DNA from: Chelydra serpentina
Taxonomy: Eukaryota; Chordata; Testudines; Chelydridae
Reading direction: 5' to 3'
Assembly: GCA_037349315.1 (NCBI GenBank)
Contig: JBAIAC010000004.1
Coordinates: 77,430,501 to 77,494,500 of the forward strand
Length of the DNA stretch: 64,000 bases
Below the pieces are notes generated by a model. The model had not been told where the DNA came from. It did no database searches and saw only the letters and a list, made by a program, of their open reading frames with translations. The first letter of the stretch is position 1. Each line of letters opens with the position of its first letter. Made by a program: the position numbers and the translations under genes. Positions 12,160-21,724 of this stretch are shown here, in pieces.

Positions 12160-12480
12160 TTCATGTTGTGGGGGTGGGGCCGAGGGGTTCAGAGTGTGGG
12201 AGGGGGCTCAGGGTTGGGGCAGAGGGTTAGGGTGCTGGGGGTGTAGGCTCTGGGGAGGGGTTGGGGATGAGGGGTTTGGGGTGTGGGAGGGGACACAGAA
12301 TTGGGGCCGATGGTTGGGTGCAGGGGGTGAGGGCTCCAGCTAGGGGTGAAGGCTATGGGGTGGGGCCGGGAATGAGGGGTTCAGGGTGTGAGAGGGTGCT
12401 CAGGGCTGGGGCATAGGGTTGGGGTGCGGGCTCTGGGGTGGGCTGGGGATGAGGAGTACGGGGTGCAGGCTGACCCAGGG
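12160..12480 (+). repeat. G-rich minisatellite
   Basis: About three and a half imperfect units of roughly 75-105 bp, each restarting at gatgaggggtt or gaggggttcag and holding 'gtgtgggaggggg' and 'ggttggggtgc' variants. The + strand is strongly G-biased with many GGG/GGGG runs, so G-quadruplex formation is plausible. Unit lengths vary by internal deletion. Confidence 0.8.
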
Positions 12481-13150
12481 TTTCAGTGAGAGAAAGGACT
12501 CCCCACAGACTTCTCTTGCTGCAGCAGCTCTGGGCTGGGGGAGAGGCGTCTCTTCCCAGCTACGGCAGCTTTAGCTGGGCTGGGCCAGGCCGAGGGAAGG
12601 GTTCCTCTCCCCCAGCTGTGGCAAATCTGGGGCAGGTCCATGCTGGGGCCGGCAGCGAGGGACACCTCTCCCCGCCGCTGCAGGTCCACTCTGTGGGAGA
12701 AGCATCTCTCCCCGCCACAGCCCTGAGCCCCTGTGCAGGGCTTAATAGGCAGCTGTGCAGCCGTGCGGCTGTGCAGCTTAGAGGGAACTTAGGTGCCAGT
12801 AAATCAAATATTCCAGTTAACTGAGAGTTATATTTTACCAATGGAATACCAATTTTAAAATAATTAGGATACACTAAAATCAATAAAGTATAAAGTACAG
12901 TATACAGATATTCACCAATCCAGTAGTTGTACTGCACTGCAGAGTGGTTGGTTTCTTGACGCACTTAGGTGTATTCAGGTAAAGTTTTCGATACAGTAGG
13001 TTATACACCCAGATCACTGAAAATACACTTAACGCTAGAACTATACTGAGCATAAATTAATCTTACTTTGATGATTCAGAATGCACTTCAGGATCTTGCA
13101 GTGCCTCAGCGTCATCATTATCAACATCAATTATCATTGTAGATGTAGAA
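12481..13150. other. GC-rich block then decayed transposon-like tract
   Basis: 12481-12790 is GC-rich with repeated 'tctccc', 'gctgcag' and 'gtgcagc' segments; the overlapping frames on both strands there (112 and 134 codons) look compositional. 12820-13150, read on the minus strand, is the continuation of the tract at 16708-16975 once the nested hAT and CR1 are removed. It encodes a short acidic tail ending [10 protein letters not shown] and then a stop. The tract may be the end of an old DNA transposon (Tigger-like ends are possible), but this is tentative. Confidence 0.35.
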
Positions 13151-13276
13151 GTGTAGGACAGGCATCGGCAACCTTGGGCACGCAGCTCGCCAGGGTAAGC
13201 CCCTTGGCGGGCTGGGCCGGTTTGTTTTCTTTCTGCGTCTGCCGGTTCGGCCGATCGTGGCTCCCACTGGCCACTG

Positions 13277-13491
13277 TGGCAGGAAAAGGCCGGGGTAGAG
13301 ACCGTCGAATCGTGGAAGTCAACGAATGGCTACGCAGATGGTGTCGGAGAGAAAGGTTTGGATTCTTTGACCATGGGATGGTGTTCCAAGAAGAAGGAGT
13401 GCTAGGCAGAGATGGGCTCCACCTGACGAAGAGAGGGAAGAGCATCTTTGGAAGCAGGCTGGCCAACCTAGTGAGGAGGGCTTTAAACTAG
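13277..13491 (+). CDS. CR1 ORF1 C-terminal remnant (esterase-like domain)
   Basis: The frame ending at the TAG at 13489-13491 encodes about 70 residues of the C-terminus of CR1 ORF1: [11 protein letters not shown], then [12 protein letters not shown], then [20 protein letters not shown] and a final LVRRALN. DGLHL carries the Asp and His expected of the catalytic set of the SGNH/GDSL-type esterase domain found in CR1 ORF1 proteins. The rest of ORF1 was lost by 5' truncation. The longer open frame starting at 13081 runs in from unrelated flanking and hAT sequence and is not a true start. ORF2 begins 44 bp after this stop. Confidence 0.8.
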
Positions 13492-13535
13492 GTTCACCGG
13501 GGGAAGGAGACCAAAGCCCCGAGGTAAGTGGGGAA

Positions 13536-16385
13536 GTGGGATACCGGGAGGAAGCACAAGTAGGTGAGTGCAAGAGGGGAGGGCTCCTGCCCCATACTGG
13601 GACAGCAGGACAATCGGTGAGTTATCTTAAATGCCTATACACAAATGCAAGAAGCCTGGGGAACAAGCAGGGAGAACTGGAAGTCCTGGCACAGTCAAGG
13701 AATTATGACGTAATTGGAATAACAGAGACTTGGTGGGATAACTCACACGATTGGAGTACTGTCATGGATGGATATAAACTGTTCAGGAAGGATAGGCAGG
13801 GCAGAAAAGGTGGGGGAGTTGCGTTGTATGTAAGAGAGCAGTATGACTGCTCAGAGCTCCAGTATGAAACTGCAGAAAAACCTGAGAGTCTCTGGATTAA
13901 ATTGAGAAGTGTGAGCAACAAGGGTAATGTCGTGGTGGGAGTCTGCTACAGACCACCAGACCAGGGGGATGAGGTGGACGAGGCTTTCTTCCAGCAACTA
14001 ACAGAAGTTACTAGATCACAGGCCCTGGTTCTCATGGGTGACTTTAATCACCCCGACATCTGCTGGGAGAGCAATACAGCGGTCCACAGACAATCCAGGA
14101 AGTTTTTGGAAAGTGTAGGGGACAATTTCCTGGTGCAAGTGCTGGAGGAACCAACTAGGGGAAAAGCTCTTCTTGACCTGCTGCTCACAAACAGGGAAGA
14201 AATAGTAGAGGAAGCAATAGTGGATGGGAACCTGGGAGGCAGTGACCATGAGATGGTCGAGTTCAGGATCCTGACACAAGGAAGAAAGGAGAACAGTAGA
14301 ATACAGAGCCTGGACTTCAGAAAAGCAGACTTTGACTCCCTCAGGGAACTGATGGGCAAGGTCCCCTGGGAGAATAACATGAGGGGGAAAGGAGTCGAGG
14401 AAAGCTGGCTGTATTTTAAAGAAACCTTATTGAGGTTGCAGGAACAAACCATCCCGATGTGTAGAAAGAAAAGTAAATATGGCAGGCGACCAGCTTGGCT
14501 TAACAGTGAAATCCTTGCTCGTCTTAAACACAAAAAAGCAGCTTACAAGAAGTGGAAGATTGGACAAATGACCAGGGAGGAGTATAAAAATATTGTTCAG
14601 GCATGCAGGAGTGAAATTAGGACGGCCAAATCACACTTGGAGTTGCAGCTAGCTGGAGATGTTAGGAGTAACAAGAAGGGTTTCTTCAGGTATGTTAGCA
14701 ACAAGAAGAAAGTCAAGGAACGTGTGGGCCCCTTGCTGAATGAGGGAGGGAACCTTGTGACAGAGGATGTGGAGAAAGCTAGTGTACTCAATGCTTTTTT
14801 TGCCTCTGTCTTCACAGACAAGGGCAGCTCCCAGATGGCTGCACTCCGCAGCACGGTATGGGGAGGAGGTGACCAGCCCTCTGTGGAGAAAGTAGTAGTT
14901 CAGGACTATTTAGAAAAGCTGGACAAACACAAGTCCATGGGGCCGGATGCACTGCATCTGAGGGTGCTAAAGGAGTTGGCCGATGTGATTGCAGAGCCAT
15001 TGGCCATTATCTTTGACAAATCATGGCAATCGGGGGAGGTCCCGGATGACTGGAAAAAAGCTAATGTAGTGCCCATCTTTAAAAAAGGGAAGAAGGAAGA
15101 TCCGGGGAACTACAGGCCAGTCAGTCTCACCTCAATCCCTGGAAAAATCATGGAACAGGTCCTCAAGGAATCAATTTTGAACCACTTAAAGGAGGGGAAA
15201 GTGATCAGGAACAGTCAGCATGGATTCACCAAGGGCAAGTCATGCCTGACTAACCTAATTGCCTTCTATGATGAGATAACTGGCTCTGTGGATGAGGGGA
15301 AAGCAGTGGATGTGCTATTTCTTGACTTTAGCAAAGCTTTTGATACAGTCTCGCACAGCGTTCTTGCCAGCAAGTTAAAGAAGTATGGGCTGGATGAATG
15401 GACGGTACGGTGGATAGAAAACTGGCTGGATGGTCGTGCTCAACGGGTAGTGATCAATGGCTCCATGTCTAGTTGGCAGCCGGTATCAAGTGGAGTGCCC
15501 CAAGGGTCGGTGCTGGGGCCGGTTTTGTTCAATATCTTCATCAACGACCTGGAGGATGGTGTGGACTGCACCCTTAGCAAGTTTGCAGATGACACTAAAC
15601 TGGGAGGAGTGGTTGATACGCTGGAGGGTAGGGATAGGATACAGAGGGACCTAGACAAATTAGAGGATTGGGCCAAAAGAAATCTGATGAGGTTCAACAA
15701 GGACAAGTGCAGAGTCCTGCACTTAGGACGGAAGAATCCCATGCACTGCTACAGACTAGGGACCGAATGGCTGGGCAGCAGTTCTGCAGAAAAGGACCTA
15801 GGGGTTACAGTGGACGAAAAGCTGAATATGAGTCAACAGTGTGCCCTTGTTGCCAAGAAGGCTAACGGCATTTTGGGCTGTATAAGTAGGGGCATTTCCA
15901 GCAGATCGAGGGACATGATTATTCCCCTCTATTCGGCACTGGTGAGGCCTCATTTGGAGTACTGTGTCCAGTTTTGGGCCCCACACTACAAAAAGGATGT
16001 GGATAAATTGGAAAGAGTCCAACGGAGGGCAACAAAAATGATTAGGGGGCTGGAGCACATGACTTATGAGGAGAGGCTGAGGGAACTGAGATTGTTTAGC
16101 CTGCAGAAGAGAAGAGTGAGGGCGGATTTGATAGCTGCTTTCAACTACCTAAAAGGGGGTTCCAAAGAGGATGGATCTAGACTGTTCTCAGTGGTAGAAG
16201 ATGACAGAACAAGGAGTAATGGTCTCAAGTTGCAGAGGGGGAGGTTTAGGTTGGCTATTAGGAAAAACTTTTTCACTAGTAGGGTGGTGAAGCACTGGAA
16301 TGGGTTACCTACGGAGGTGGTGGAATCTCCTTCCTTAGAGGTTTTTAAGGTCAGGCTTGACAAAGCCCTGGCTGGGATGATCTAG
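13536..16385 (+). CDS. CR1 ORF2 polyprotein: AP endonuclease plus reverse transcriptase, intact
   Basis: An uninterrupted 949-residue frame, near full length for CR1 ORF2, encoding the enzyme that nicks target DNA and primes cDNA synthesis. Residues ~30-240 are the APE-like endonuclease: YTNARS (Asn37), ITETWW (Glu64), VCYRPP (Tyr138), MGDFNH (Asp169, Asn171), GGSDHE (Ser236-Asp237-His238). Residues ~500-760 are the reverse transcriptase: YRPVSL (~526), QHGFTKGKS (~561), FLDFSKAFD (motif A Asp597), [10 protein letters not shown] (~653), FADD (motif C Asp685-Asp686). The C-terminal CR1 region holds [27 protein letters not shown] and [21 protein letters not shown]. All expected catalytic residues are visible. 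The true start may be internal to the first ~20 residues (conserved similarity begins near [13 protein letters not shown]). The protein could support CR1 and the tRNA-SINEs with CR1 tails at 10259 and 17576. Confidence 0.95.
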   Translation: MGYREEAQVGECKRGGLLPHTGTAGQSVSYLKCLYTNARSLGNKQGELEVLAQSRNYDVIGITETWWDNSHDWSTVMDGYKLFRKDRQGRKGGGVALYVREQYDCSELQYETAEKPESLWIKLRSVSNKGNVVVGVCYRPPDQGDEVDEAFFQQLTEVTRSQALVLMGDFNHPDICWESNTAVHRQSRKFLESVGDNFLVQVLEEPTRGKALLDLLLTNREEIVEEAIVDGNLGGSDHEMVEFRILTQGRKENSRIQSLDFRKADFDSLRELMGKVPWENNMRGKGVEESWLYFKETLLRLQEQTIPMCRKKSKYGRRPAWLNSEILARLKHKKAAYKKWKIGQMTREEYKNIVQACRSEIRTAKSHLELQLAGDVRSNKKGFFRYVSNKKKVKERVGPLLNEGGNLVTEDVEKASVLNAFFASVFTDKGSSQMAALRSTVWGGGDQPSVEKVVVQDYLEKLDKHKSMGPDALHLRVLKELADVIAEPLAIIFDKSWQSGEVPDDWKKANVVPIFKKGKKEDPGNYRPVSLTSIPGKIMEQVLKESILNHLKEGKVIRNSQHGFTKGKSCLTNLIAFYDEITGSVDEGKAVDVLFLDFSKAFDTVSHSVLASKLKKYGLDEWTVRWIENWLDGRAQRVVINGSMSSWQPVSSGVPQGSVLGPVLFNIFINDLEDGVDCTLSKFADDTKLGGVVDTLEGRDRIQRDLDKLEDWAKRNLMRFNKDKCRVLHLGRKNPMHCYRLGTEWLGSSSAEKDLGVTVDEKLNMSQQCALVAKKANGILGCISRGISSRSRDMIIPLYSALVRPHLEYCVQFWAPHYKKDVDKLERVQRRATKMIRGLEHMTYEERLRELRLFSLQKRRVRADLIAAFNYLKGGSKEDGSRLFSVVEDDRTRSNGLKLQRGRFRLAIRKNFFTSRVVKHWNGLPTEVVESPSLEVFKVRLDKALAGMI

Positions 16386-16478
16386 TTGGGGTTGGTCCTG
16401 CTTTGAGCAGGGGGTTGGACTAGATGACCTCCTGAGGTCCCTTCCAACCCTGAGATTCTATGATTCTATGATTCTATG
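16386..16478 (+). other. CR1 3' UTR with octamer repeats
   Basis: After the ORF2 stop comes the conserved tail: ggtcctgctttgagcaggg, ggttggactagatgacctcc, cccttccaaccctgag, then attctatg repeated three times. The same tail ends both SINE copies in the window, which is the basis for saying that the SINEs use CR1 enzymes. This 3' region is the expected recognition site for the ORF2 protein. Confidence 0.9.
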
Positions 16479-16707
16479 ACTGTTCACCATCCCCTGCCAT
16501 TGGGGGCTGCGGGAAGCTACGCGGGCCGGGGGATGTGCTGGCAGCCGCTTCCCGCAGCCCCCATTGGCCGGAGACGGCAAACCGCGGCCAGTGGGTGCCG
16601 CAATCGGCCGAACCGGCGGACGCGGCAAGTAAACAAACCAGCCTGGCCTGCCAGGGGGCTTACCCTGGCGAGTCGCGTGCCGAAGGTTGCCGATGCCTGG
16701 TGTAGGA

Positions 16708-16975
16708 GATTGGGCTGAATCTGTAATAACCTATGACACACCCTGGAAGCTGCTTTTTTGAATAAATCCCTGATATCAGCTTGCTTACTTGTCTTCTGCC
16801 TCTTTTGCATAGAAGTAGAGTGCAGAATGTGAAATTGCATAACCTCCTGGGCAGTATACTAGTCCCAGTTACTAAATTGAAGATTTGTATTGGGAGATAT
16901 CCAAAATGCCGGTTAATGGAGGTTTCCGGTTGATAAAATGCTGGATAACACAACTTTTACTGTATTTTGGGGAAG
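16708..16975 (-). pseudogene. Decayed DNA-transposon-like coding tract (fragment)
   Basis: The minus strand encodes [19 protein letters not shown], then frameshifts. Its continuation lies beyond the nested hAT/CR1, near 13134-13035 ([20 protein letters not shown], stop). The outer end near 16900-16975 has 'ttaaccggcat' and 'tcaaccgg' segments with cagtaaaag near 16965, like a Tigger/mariner-type terminus. Taken together these make a DNA transposon interrupted by the hAT MITE, but no TA duplication was confirmed and the family is not certain. Confidence 0.35.
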
Positions 16976-16979
16976 ATCA

Positions 16980-17575
16980 CAGTCACCTGTGATAGGAAGA
17001 CAGGACCAACTTGCATTTAATTTTAGAAACAATAGTTGGTTTTCTTTTGCTTATTTGCAATGGACGGCTAACAACTGCAATAAATGCTGCAAAGCCAGAA
17101 AATAATTCAGGGAAAGAAATAAATAAAACCAAGCAAAAAGACAGTCTCAGTATGATTTTGAAAAAGAATAAAAGATTATATTTATCTGCACCAATGTTTC
17201 CGTACCACTTGAAACAAGTTTCCAGGATTGGGACCAAATATTATAAGCTCAGAGACAGATAACACACTCGCTGGTGACTGTGGCCCTAATGAGATTTGCC
17301 TGACTGGAGAAGCTGACTAACATATGAACATAGCAGGGTATTTTATTGTAGTGTTAATAAATGAGATCAGCTAGAACAGGCAGAAAAATGGAAAACCAAT
17401 ATTTTCATGGTTTATCTTCCATGTAATGTAAGTATCTGTCACACAAAGTTATATCTGCAAAGGGACAATATTAATTTGTGCTCCTTATTCCAAAATCAAG
17501 AAACATGTTTTCTGAAATTATCTTGCTCATTCTATCTTTAGGTTTTCACAATCACCAATCCCTACTGAAATGACT
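16980..17575. other. No recognisable feature
   Basis: AT-rich; the overlapping 83- and 84-codon frames at 16983-17262 on both strands have no recognisable motif. Confidence 0.45.
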
Positions 17576-17761
17576 AGGGGGGGAGGGATAGCTCAGTGGT
17601 TTGAGCATTGGCCTGCTAAATCCAGGGTTGTGAGTTCAATCCTTGAGGGGGCCATTTGGGGATATGGGGCAAAAATTGGGGATTGGTCCTGCTTTGAGCA
17701 GGGGGTTGGACTAGATGACCTGCCAAGGTCCCTTCCAACCCTGAGATTCTATGATTCTATG
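17576..17761 (+). mobile_element. tRNA-derived SINE with CR1-like tail
   Basis: About 186 bp. The head ggggggagggatagctcagt holds a Pol III box A (tagctcagtgg, 17589-17599) and a box B (gagttcaatcc, 17632-17642) at the expected spacing. A middle region follows (ggggccatttggggatatgg), then the CR1-type tail from about 17680 (gggattggtcctgctttgag, ggttggactagatgacctgc), ending in two attctatg units. This is the cryptodiran turtle Cry/PolIII-SINE design. It has no coding function; the 77-codon frame across it is incidental. Confidence 0.9.
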
Positions 17762-18360
17762 AATGTAAGTTCACTACTGAGCCAAATAGACCCTTTAGTG
17801 TGAGAGGAAGAAATAAAGAGTCCTATTTTCCCCTTTCTTTTTATTCAGCATCACTATGAAATACAAAGATACTCACAGTTTAGACACAAAGGTCTGTGGG
17901 CACAAAAGGCACCTAAATCTGAGTTTCAGCACAAAAATCTTGTAGGCTCCACTGCAATTCACAAAACTCCTGCTGGGGCCAAAACTTACTCAGAACCTAA
18001 GTTTTTGCAGTAAAAATTTCCTTTGGCATCTATGTTTCTGCCTTTGAATATGCACACGGCTGCCTCCCTCCCAGCAAAGCCCCAGAGAGAGTCATAAACT
18101 CAGAGGAAGATAGGTGTTTGATTGTGCATTGGGCCTGATCCAGTAGGCGTGCTCAGAGGCCACCTACCGGATTGGCCTCTCCGGCAAGTTCATGCAAAAC
18201 AGTAGGGGTCAGAGGAAAAGCACCCTCCCTCGTAACTTTCAGCCCACTGATTAGGATACTTACCCGAGAAGTAGGAGGCATCCAGTTCAAGTCGCCACCC
18301 TGCCTGAGTAGGAGAAGGAATTTGAATAGGGATTTGCCAGCTCAGTGCCCTAGCCACTGG
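17762..18360. other. No recognisable feature
   Basis: No supported ORF or repeat. The end 'cctagccactgggttatggg' supplies the 8-bp target of the next element. Confidence 0.45.
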
Positions 18361-18368
18361 GTTATGGG

Positions 18369-19295
18369 TAAGGCCCAGATTTTGTCACGCATATGTTTAG
18401 TAAAAGTCACAGACAGATCATAGGCAATAAAGAAGCCTGTGACCCATCCGTGACTTTTACTAAAGATATGCATGGCAAAATGTGGAGCTGCAGGGTCCCC
18501 CCGCTGCCTGTGGCTTAGAGCTGTGGGTCCCATGGCTAGGAGCTCCATGAGCCCCAGCTGCCCATGGCAGCCTGGAGCTTTGGGGCACCCCCGCCATCCA
18601 CGGCAACCTGGATCTCCGGGGCACCCCCATTGCCCTCAGTGGCTGGGAGCTTCAGGGTCCCCCCGGGTGGGAGCTTCGGGGTCCCCACGCCTCCCATGGG
18701 GCCAGGAACTGCAGAGCATCCCTGCCATTTGCAGCAACTTGGCGCTCCTGGCCTCCTCCCCGCTGACAGTGGCTGGGAACTCTGGAATACCCCTGCCACC
18801 CATGGTGGCTGGGAGCTCCAGGGCAGCCCTGTCACCCATGGTGGCCAGGAACTATGGGGTACCCCTGCTTCCCATGACTGCCAGGAGGCCTAGTGTACTC
18901 CCGCAGGGCCCAGGAGCTGCAGAGCACCCCCGCCACCACCTGCAGTGGCTCAGAGCTGCCAGGCCCCACCCCTGCTGGTAGTGGCCAGGAGCTGTGAGGT
19001 TTCCTGCCCTCCTGCAGTGGCTTGGAGCTGTGGGGACCCCAGCCCCCTGCAGTGGCTCAGAGCTGCGGGGTCCCCCGCCCCCCACAGTCACTTGGAGCTG
19101 CGGGGCCCCCCGCCCCCCACAGTCACTTGGAGCTGCGGGGCCCCCCTCATCCCATGGCGCCTCAGAGCTTTGGGGCCACCACAGGTGGTGGGGGGACCCT
19201 GCAGCTCCCAGGCACCATGGGCTCAAGTCACGGAGGTCTCTGGAAGTCACGGAATCCATGACTTCTACGACCTCTGGGACAAAATTATAGCCTTA
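18369..19295. mobile_element. Non-autonomous TIR transposon with 8-bp TSD and internal minisatellite
   Basis: A 927-bp element with terminal inverted repeats TAAGGCCCAGATTTTGTCAC (left) and, reverse-complemented from the right end, TAAGGCTATAATTTTGTCCC. It is flanked by perfect 8-bp TSDs gttatggg at 18361-18368 and 19296-19303. The left 120 bp is itself a foldback: gattttgtcacg...gtaaaagtcac is followed by an inverted gtgacttttactaaa...tggcaaaat. The core is a GC-rich minisatellite. A shorter relative with the same ends is at 50307-50787. The 8-bp TSD suggests hAT, although the TAAGGC end is atypical for the usual CAGG pattern. Confidence 0.85.
18480..19190 (+). repeat. GC-rich minisatellite inside the TIR element
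   Basis: Imperfect units of about 45-60 bp built on 'gctgcggggtccccc', 'cagtggctgggagct' and 'gcccccacagtcacttgga'. Two nearly identical units adjoin at about 19071-19150. Because the unit is GC-rich and near a multiple of three, long open frames appear in several phases on both strands (up to 169 codons at 18472-18981). They give low-complexity Gly/Pro/Ala/Ser/Trp strings that I regard as artefacts. Confidence 0.85.
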
Positions 19296-19392
19296 GTTAT
19301 GGGATAGTTTCATGTGGGGCCCTTAGTCTCTCTTATTGAAGTTGCTTCACTGTGGATAACTAATTAAAGAGTCATGGGAGAAGAAGGCTTGG

Positions 19393-19569
19393 TCAATGGG
19401 AGAAACTCTCCTGTTGACTTACCTTACTCTTCTCATCGGGGGTAGAGTACAGGGGTCAACTGGAGAGCGATCTGCTGTTGATTTGGTGGGTCTGCACTAG
19501 ACCCACTAAATCAACCACCGGTGGATCGATCTCAGAGCGTTGATCTGGGCTGTAGTGTAGACCTGCCCT
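19393..19569. mobile_element. MITE fragment of the hairpin-built family
   Basis: The right end gtagtgtagacctgccct and an internal palindrome gatttggtgggtct...agacccactaaatc match the architecture of the neighbouring copy at 19738-20023. The left end is truncated or degraded. Confidence 0.5.
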
Positions 19570-19737
19570 CAGAGAGGTGCGAGGCTTAGCACACACCCCT
19601 CTCTTCAGCATCTGCTATTGGCTGGCTTAAGGGGCTTCCTGCCTAGCAGGCTGGCTTTTGTGAATTGCACTCTTAAGACACTCTTCCCATTCATTATATA
19701 GGTAGCCCAGTGCCTAACACAGGCTTTGTGAATCTTA

Positions 19738-20023
19738 GGCTAGGTCTACACTAACCCCCCCTGTCGAACTAAGATACGCAACTTCAGCTACGTTAATAAC
19801 GTAGCTGAAGTCGAAGTATCTTAGTTCGAACTTACCTGTGGTCCACACACGGCGCGCAGGCTCCCCCGTCGACTCCGCCTGCTCCGTTCGCAGAGCAGGA
19901 TTACCGGCGTCGACGGGGGAGCACTTCCTGGTTCGATTTATCGCGTCTAGACAAGACGCGATAAATCGAACCCAGAACATTGATCCCGCGCCTCCGACCG
20001 GACGCGTAAGTATAGACATACCC
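19738..20023. mobile_element. Hairpin-built MITE, PIF/Harbinger-like, TTA duplication
   Basis: A 286-bp element with ends ggctaggtctacac and gtatagacataccc (reverse complement gggtatgtctatac), flanked by TTA at 19735-19737 and 20024-20026. It contains two near-perfect hairpins: 15-bp arms at 19781-19795/19797-19811 with a 1-nt loop, and 19-bp arms at 19930-19948/19954-19972 with a 5-nt loop. No transposase is encoded. The 3-bp TTA TSD suggests PIF/Harbinger, but could also be read as a longer T-rich match. Confidence 0.75.
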
Positions 20024-20633
20024 TTAATGTCTTCCTGTTTCACAATACCTATCTCCTTCTGAGCATTCAGGTCAGTGCACTTTACCAAATATTAATAGCC
20101 AGAAGCAGCAGAAGCTAATGTGGTTAAAGTACAGAAGTAAAAAACTACAGCCAGGATAAACACAAAGCATTTCAAACAATTAAAGATTGTGCAAAACAGA
20201 AAGATTGGGTGGATTGAAGAAAGCACTCACTGTAACAGATACAAAAAACGATTAGTAGAGCAAAGAAGGAGGACAGAAGTTTTTTTAAGTATGTAAGCAG
20301 TCAGCAAGGGTGAAAAAAACATTTTATCCTCTTAAGCATGATAGTGGGAAATTAGTGTCAGTGGATAAAGAAATAACATTAAACATTTAGTAATCACTTT
20401 GGATCTGCCTTAAGAACTGAAGAGGGTGGAGATTTGCCTAAATCAGGGATCAGATTTACAGGGATAATAGACAAGGAATTAGAAAATGTGCAGACAACAT
20501 TAGAATTGGTTACAACAAGGTCAGAGACTCTTAACGTTGAAAGACACCAGATCCAGATAATGCAGAGCACATCAGGATATTGAGAAAAGAGATGAAGCCG
20601 CTCTGGTGGAGCTTTCACAAGTTCAGTCACTGA

Positions 20634-20928
20634 GGGCTTATCTACACTTTAAAGGCTGCAGCAGTACGGCTGCACCACTATAGCTGTGCTGCTGTAGTGC
20701 TTCAGTGAAGATGCTCCCTACGCCAATGGGAGGCCTTCTCCCGTCACTGTAGGCAATCCACCTCCCCGAGAGGCGGCAGCTATATTGACGGGAGAAGACT
20801 TCCCGCCAACATAGCGTGGTCTACACCTGGAGTTAGGTCAGTATAACTGTGTTGTTCAGGGGTGTGGATTTTTCACACCTCTCAGCAATGTAGTTATTCC
20901 AACATAAATTGCTAGTGTAGACCAAGCC
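20634..20928. mobile_element. MITE, 'tctacac' TIR family 2, best-preserved copy
   Basis: A 295-bp element with ends gggcttatctacacttt and gctagtgtagaccaagcc. It is flanked by tga (20631-20633) and taa (20929-20931), which may be a diverged 3-bp TNA duplication. Internal blocks match 8763-9058 and 8040-8275. Non-coding. Inserted in the old CR1. Confidence 0.65.
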
Positions 20929-21008
20929 TAACAGAAATATCCTGTGGGATCTGAAAAAAGGTCAACACTGTGGACAGCTCAGTGAAAACTTATGTTCAAT
21001 GTGTGGCA

Positions 21009-21042
21009 GTCAAACAAACAAACAAACAAAACAAACAAACAA
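21009..21042 (+). repeat. (CAAA)n simple repeat
   Basis: About eight units of caaa with one interruption, inside the decayed CR1. Confidence 0.9.
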
Positions 21043-21724
21043 CCTGTTAGGATTCACAAGGAATTGGATGGAGCATAATACCAAAAATATTACAAAGCCA
21101 TTATAAAACGTGAATAGTATGTCCTCAACTGGAATATTTTGTTCAGTAGTGATCACCATATCTCAAAAAGGATGTAGCAGAAACAGAAGTGTTCAGAAAT
21201 AGCAACACAAATGATGACACACAGAAAAGCATTCTTATGAAGAGAGATTGAAAAAACTGGGATTGTTTACTTTCACACACCACACAATTAGCTTGCAAAA
21301 CTCTTTGCCATCCGATACTATTAAGGACTAGAGCTTAGCAGGATTCAAAAAAGGGTTGCTATTTGGATAGATAACAAGAACATCCAAAGTTGCAACTGCA
21401 GAAATAAAAAATAACAAAAAAGTACTATAAAAAGAAAAAAAAAGGTTTGAAGGGGATATAAACTCTCATGCTTCAGGGTACAAGCCAGTCTTTAAATGGG
21501 TGCTAGAAAGCAGTTTTCCTTGTGAGTGGTTTTTCCCTGTCTACCTAACTGTTCATTGCACCTTACTCCGAGGCATCTGGTATTTTGAGAGGTTAGCGAA
21601 CCACTCGTCTCATCCAGTACAGTCTGTTTGTATGGATGTATTATCTTTGTATCTAAAGTTATTAATATTGACTATAACCCTGTATTTCAAATGTGTTGCT
21701 CCTCGGGTAATGGCCATGAGGTAG

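Larger units (their letters stand above)
13277..16478 (+). mobile_element. CR1: CR1 LINE, 5'-truncated with intact ORF2
   Basis: A 3.2-kb CR1 retrotransposon inserted inside a hAT MITE. It holds the 3' end of ORF1, a full open ORF2 and a short 3' UTR ending in three copies of the octamer attctatg, the 3' hallmark of CR1. The upstream part of ORF1 and the 5' UTR are missing, as is usual for target-primed insertion. A possible short target duplication actg occurs at 13273-13276 and 16479-16482; CR1 copies often have weak or no TSDs. The intact ORF2 and clean 3' end suggest a recent insertion compared with the broken CR1 copies at 20110, 26720 and 49815. Confidence 0.95.
13159..16699 (+). mobile_element. 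hAT MITE split by a CR1 insertion
   Basis: The termini are caggcatcggcaaccttggg (left) and, reverse-complemented, caggcatcggcaaccttcgg (right). They are flanked by a perfect 8-bp TSD, gtgtagga, at 13151-13158 and 16700-16707. The element itself is only about 340 bp (13159-13276 plus 16479-16699); the rest is the nested CR1. A second, uninterrupted copy of 224 bp sits at 47951-48174. It carries no transposase. The CAGG termini with an 8-bp TSD indicate hAT. Relative age: the hAT MITE inserted first, the CR1 later. Confidence 0.85.
20110..21400 (+). pseudogene. Old CR1 ORF2 remnant
   Basis: A highly decayed CR1 copy on the plus strand. Around 21106-21220 the sequence aligns block for block with the CR1 region that encodes HLEYCVQFW...[11 protein letters not shown] in the intact copy (here cctcaactggaatattttgt, then catatctcaaaaaggatgta). 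Upstream blocks near 20240-20330 correspond to the basic linker between the endonuclease and reverse transcriptase. Many stops and frameshifts. A MITE (20634-20928) and a short simple repeat interrupt it. Confidence 0.6.

Noticed and set aside
12483..12964. 112- and 134-codon ORFs on opposite strands
   Set aside because: GC-rich repeat-derived sequence; the frames overlap head-on and have no domain, and the minus frame runs into AT-rich non-coding DNA.
13081..13276. N-terminal extension of the ORF1-like frame
   Set aside because: The first ~65 codons come from flanking DNA and the hAT MITE; only the part after about 13277 is CR1.
14048..14533. 161-codon minus ORF within the CR1
   Set aside because: It is antisense to the well-supported ORF2 and has no recognisable composition.
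17589..17650. A functional tRNA gene
   Set aside because: Boxes A and B are present, but the sequence continues as a SINE with a CR1-type tail and lacks a complete cloverleaf with acceptor stem.
18472..19307. Several long overlapping ORFs (98-169 codons) on both strands
   Set aside because: They lie wholly in a GC-rich minisatellite within a transposon; residues are low-complexity Gly/Pro/Ala/Ser strings in every phase.
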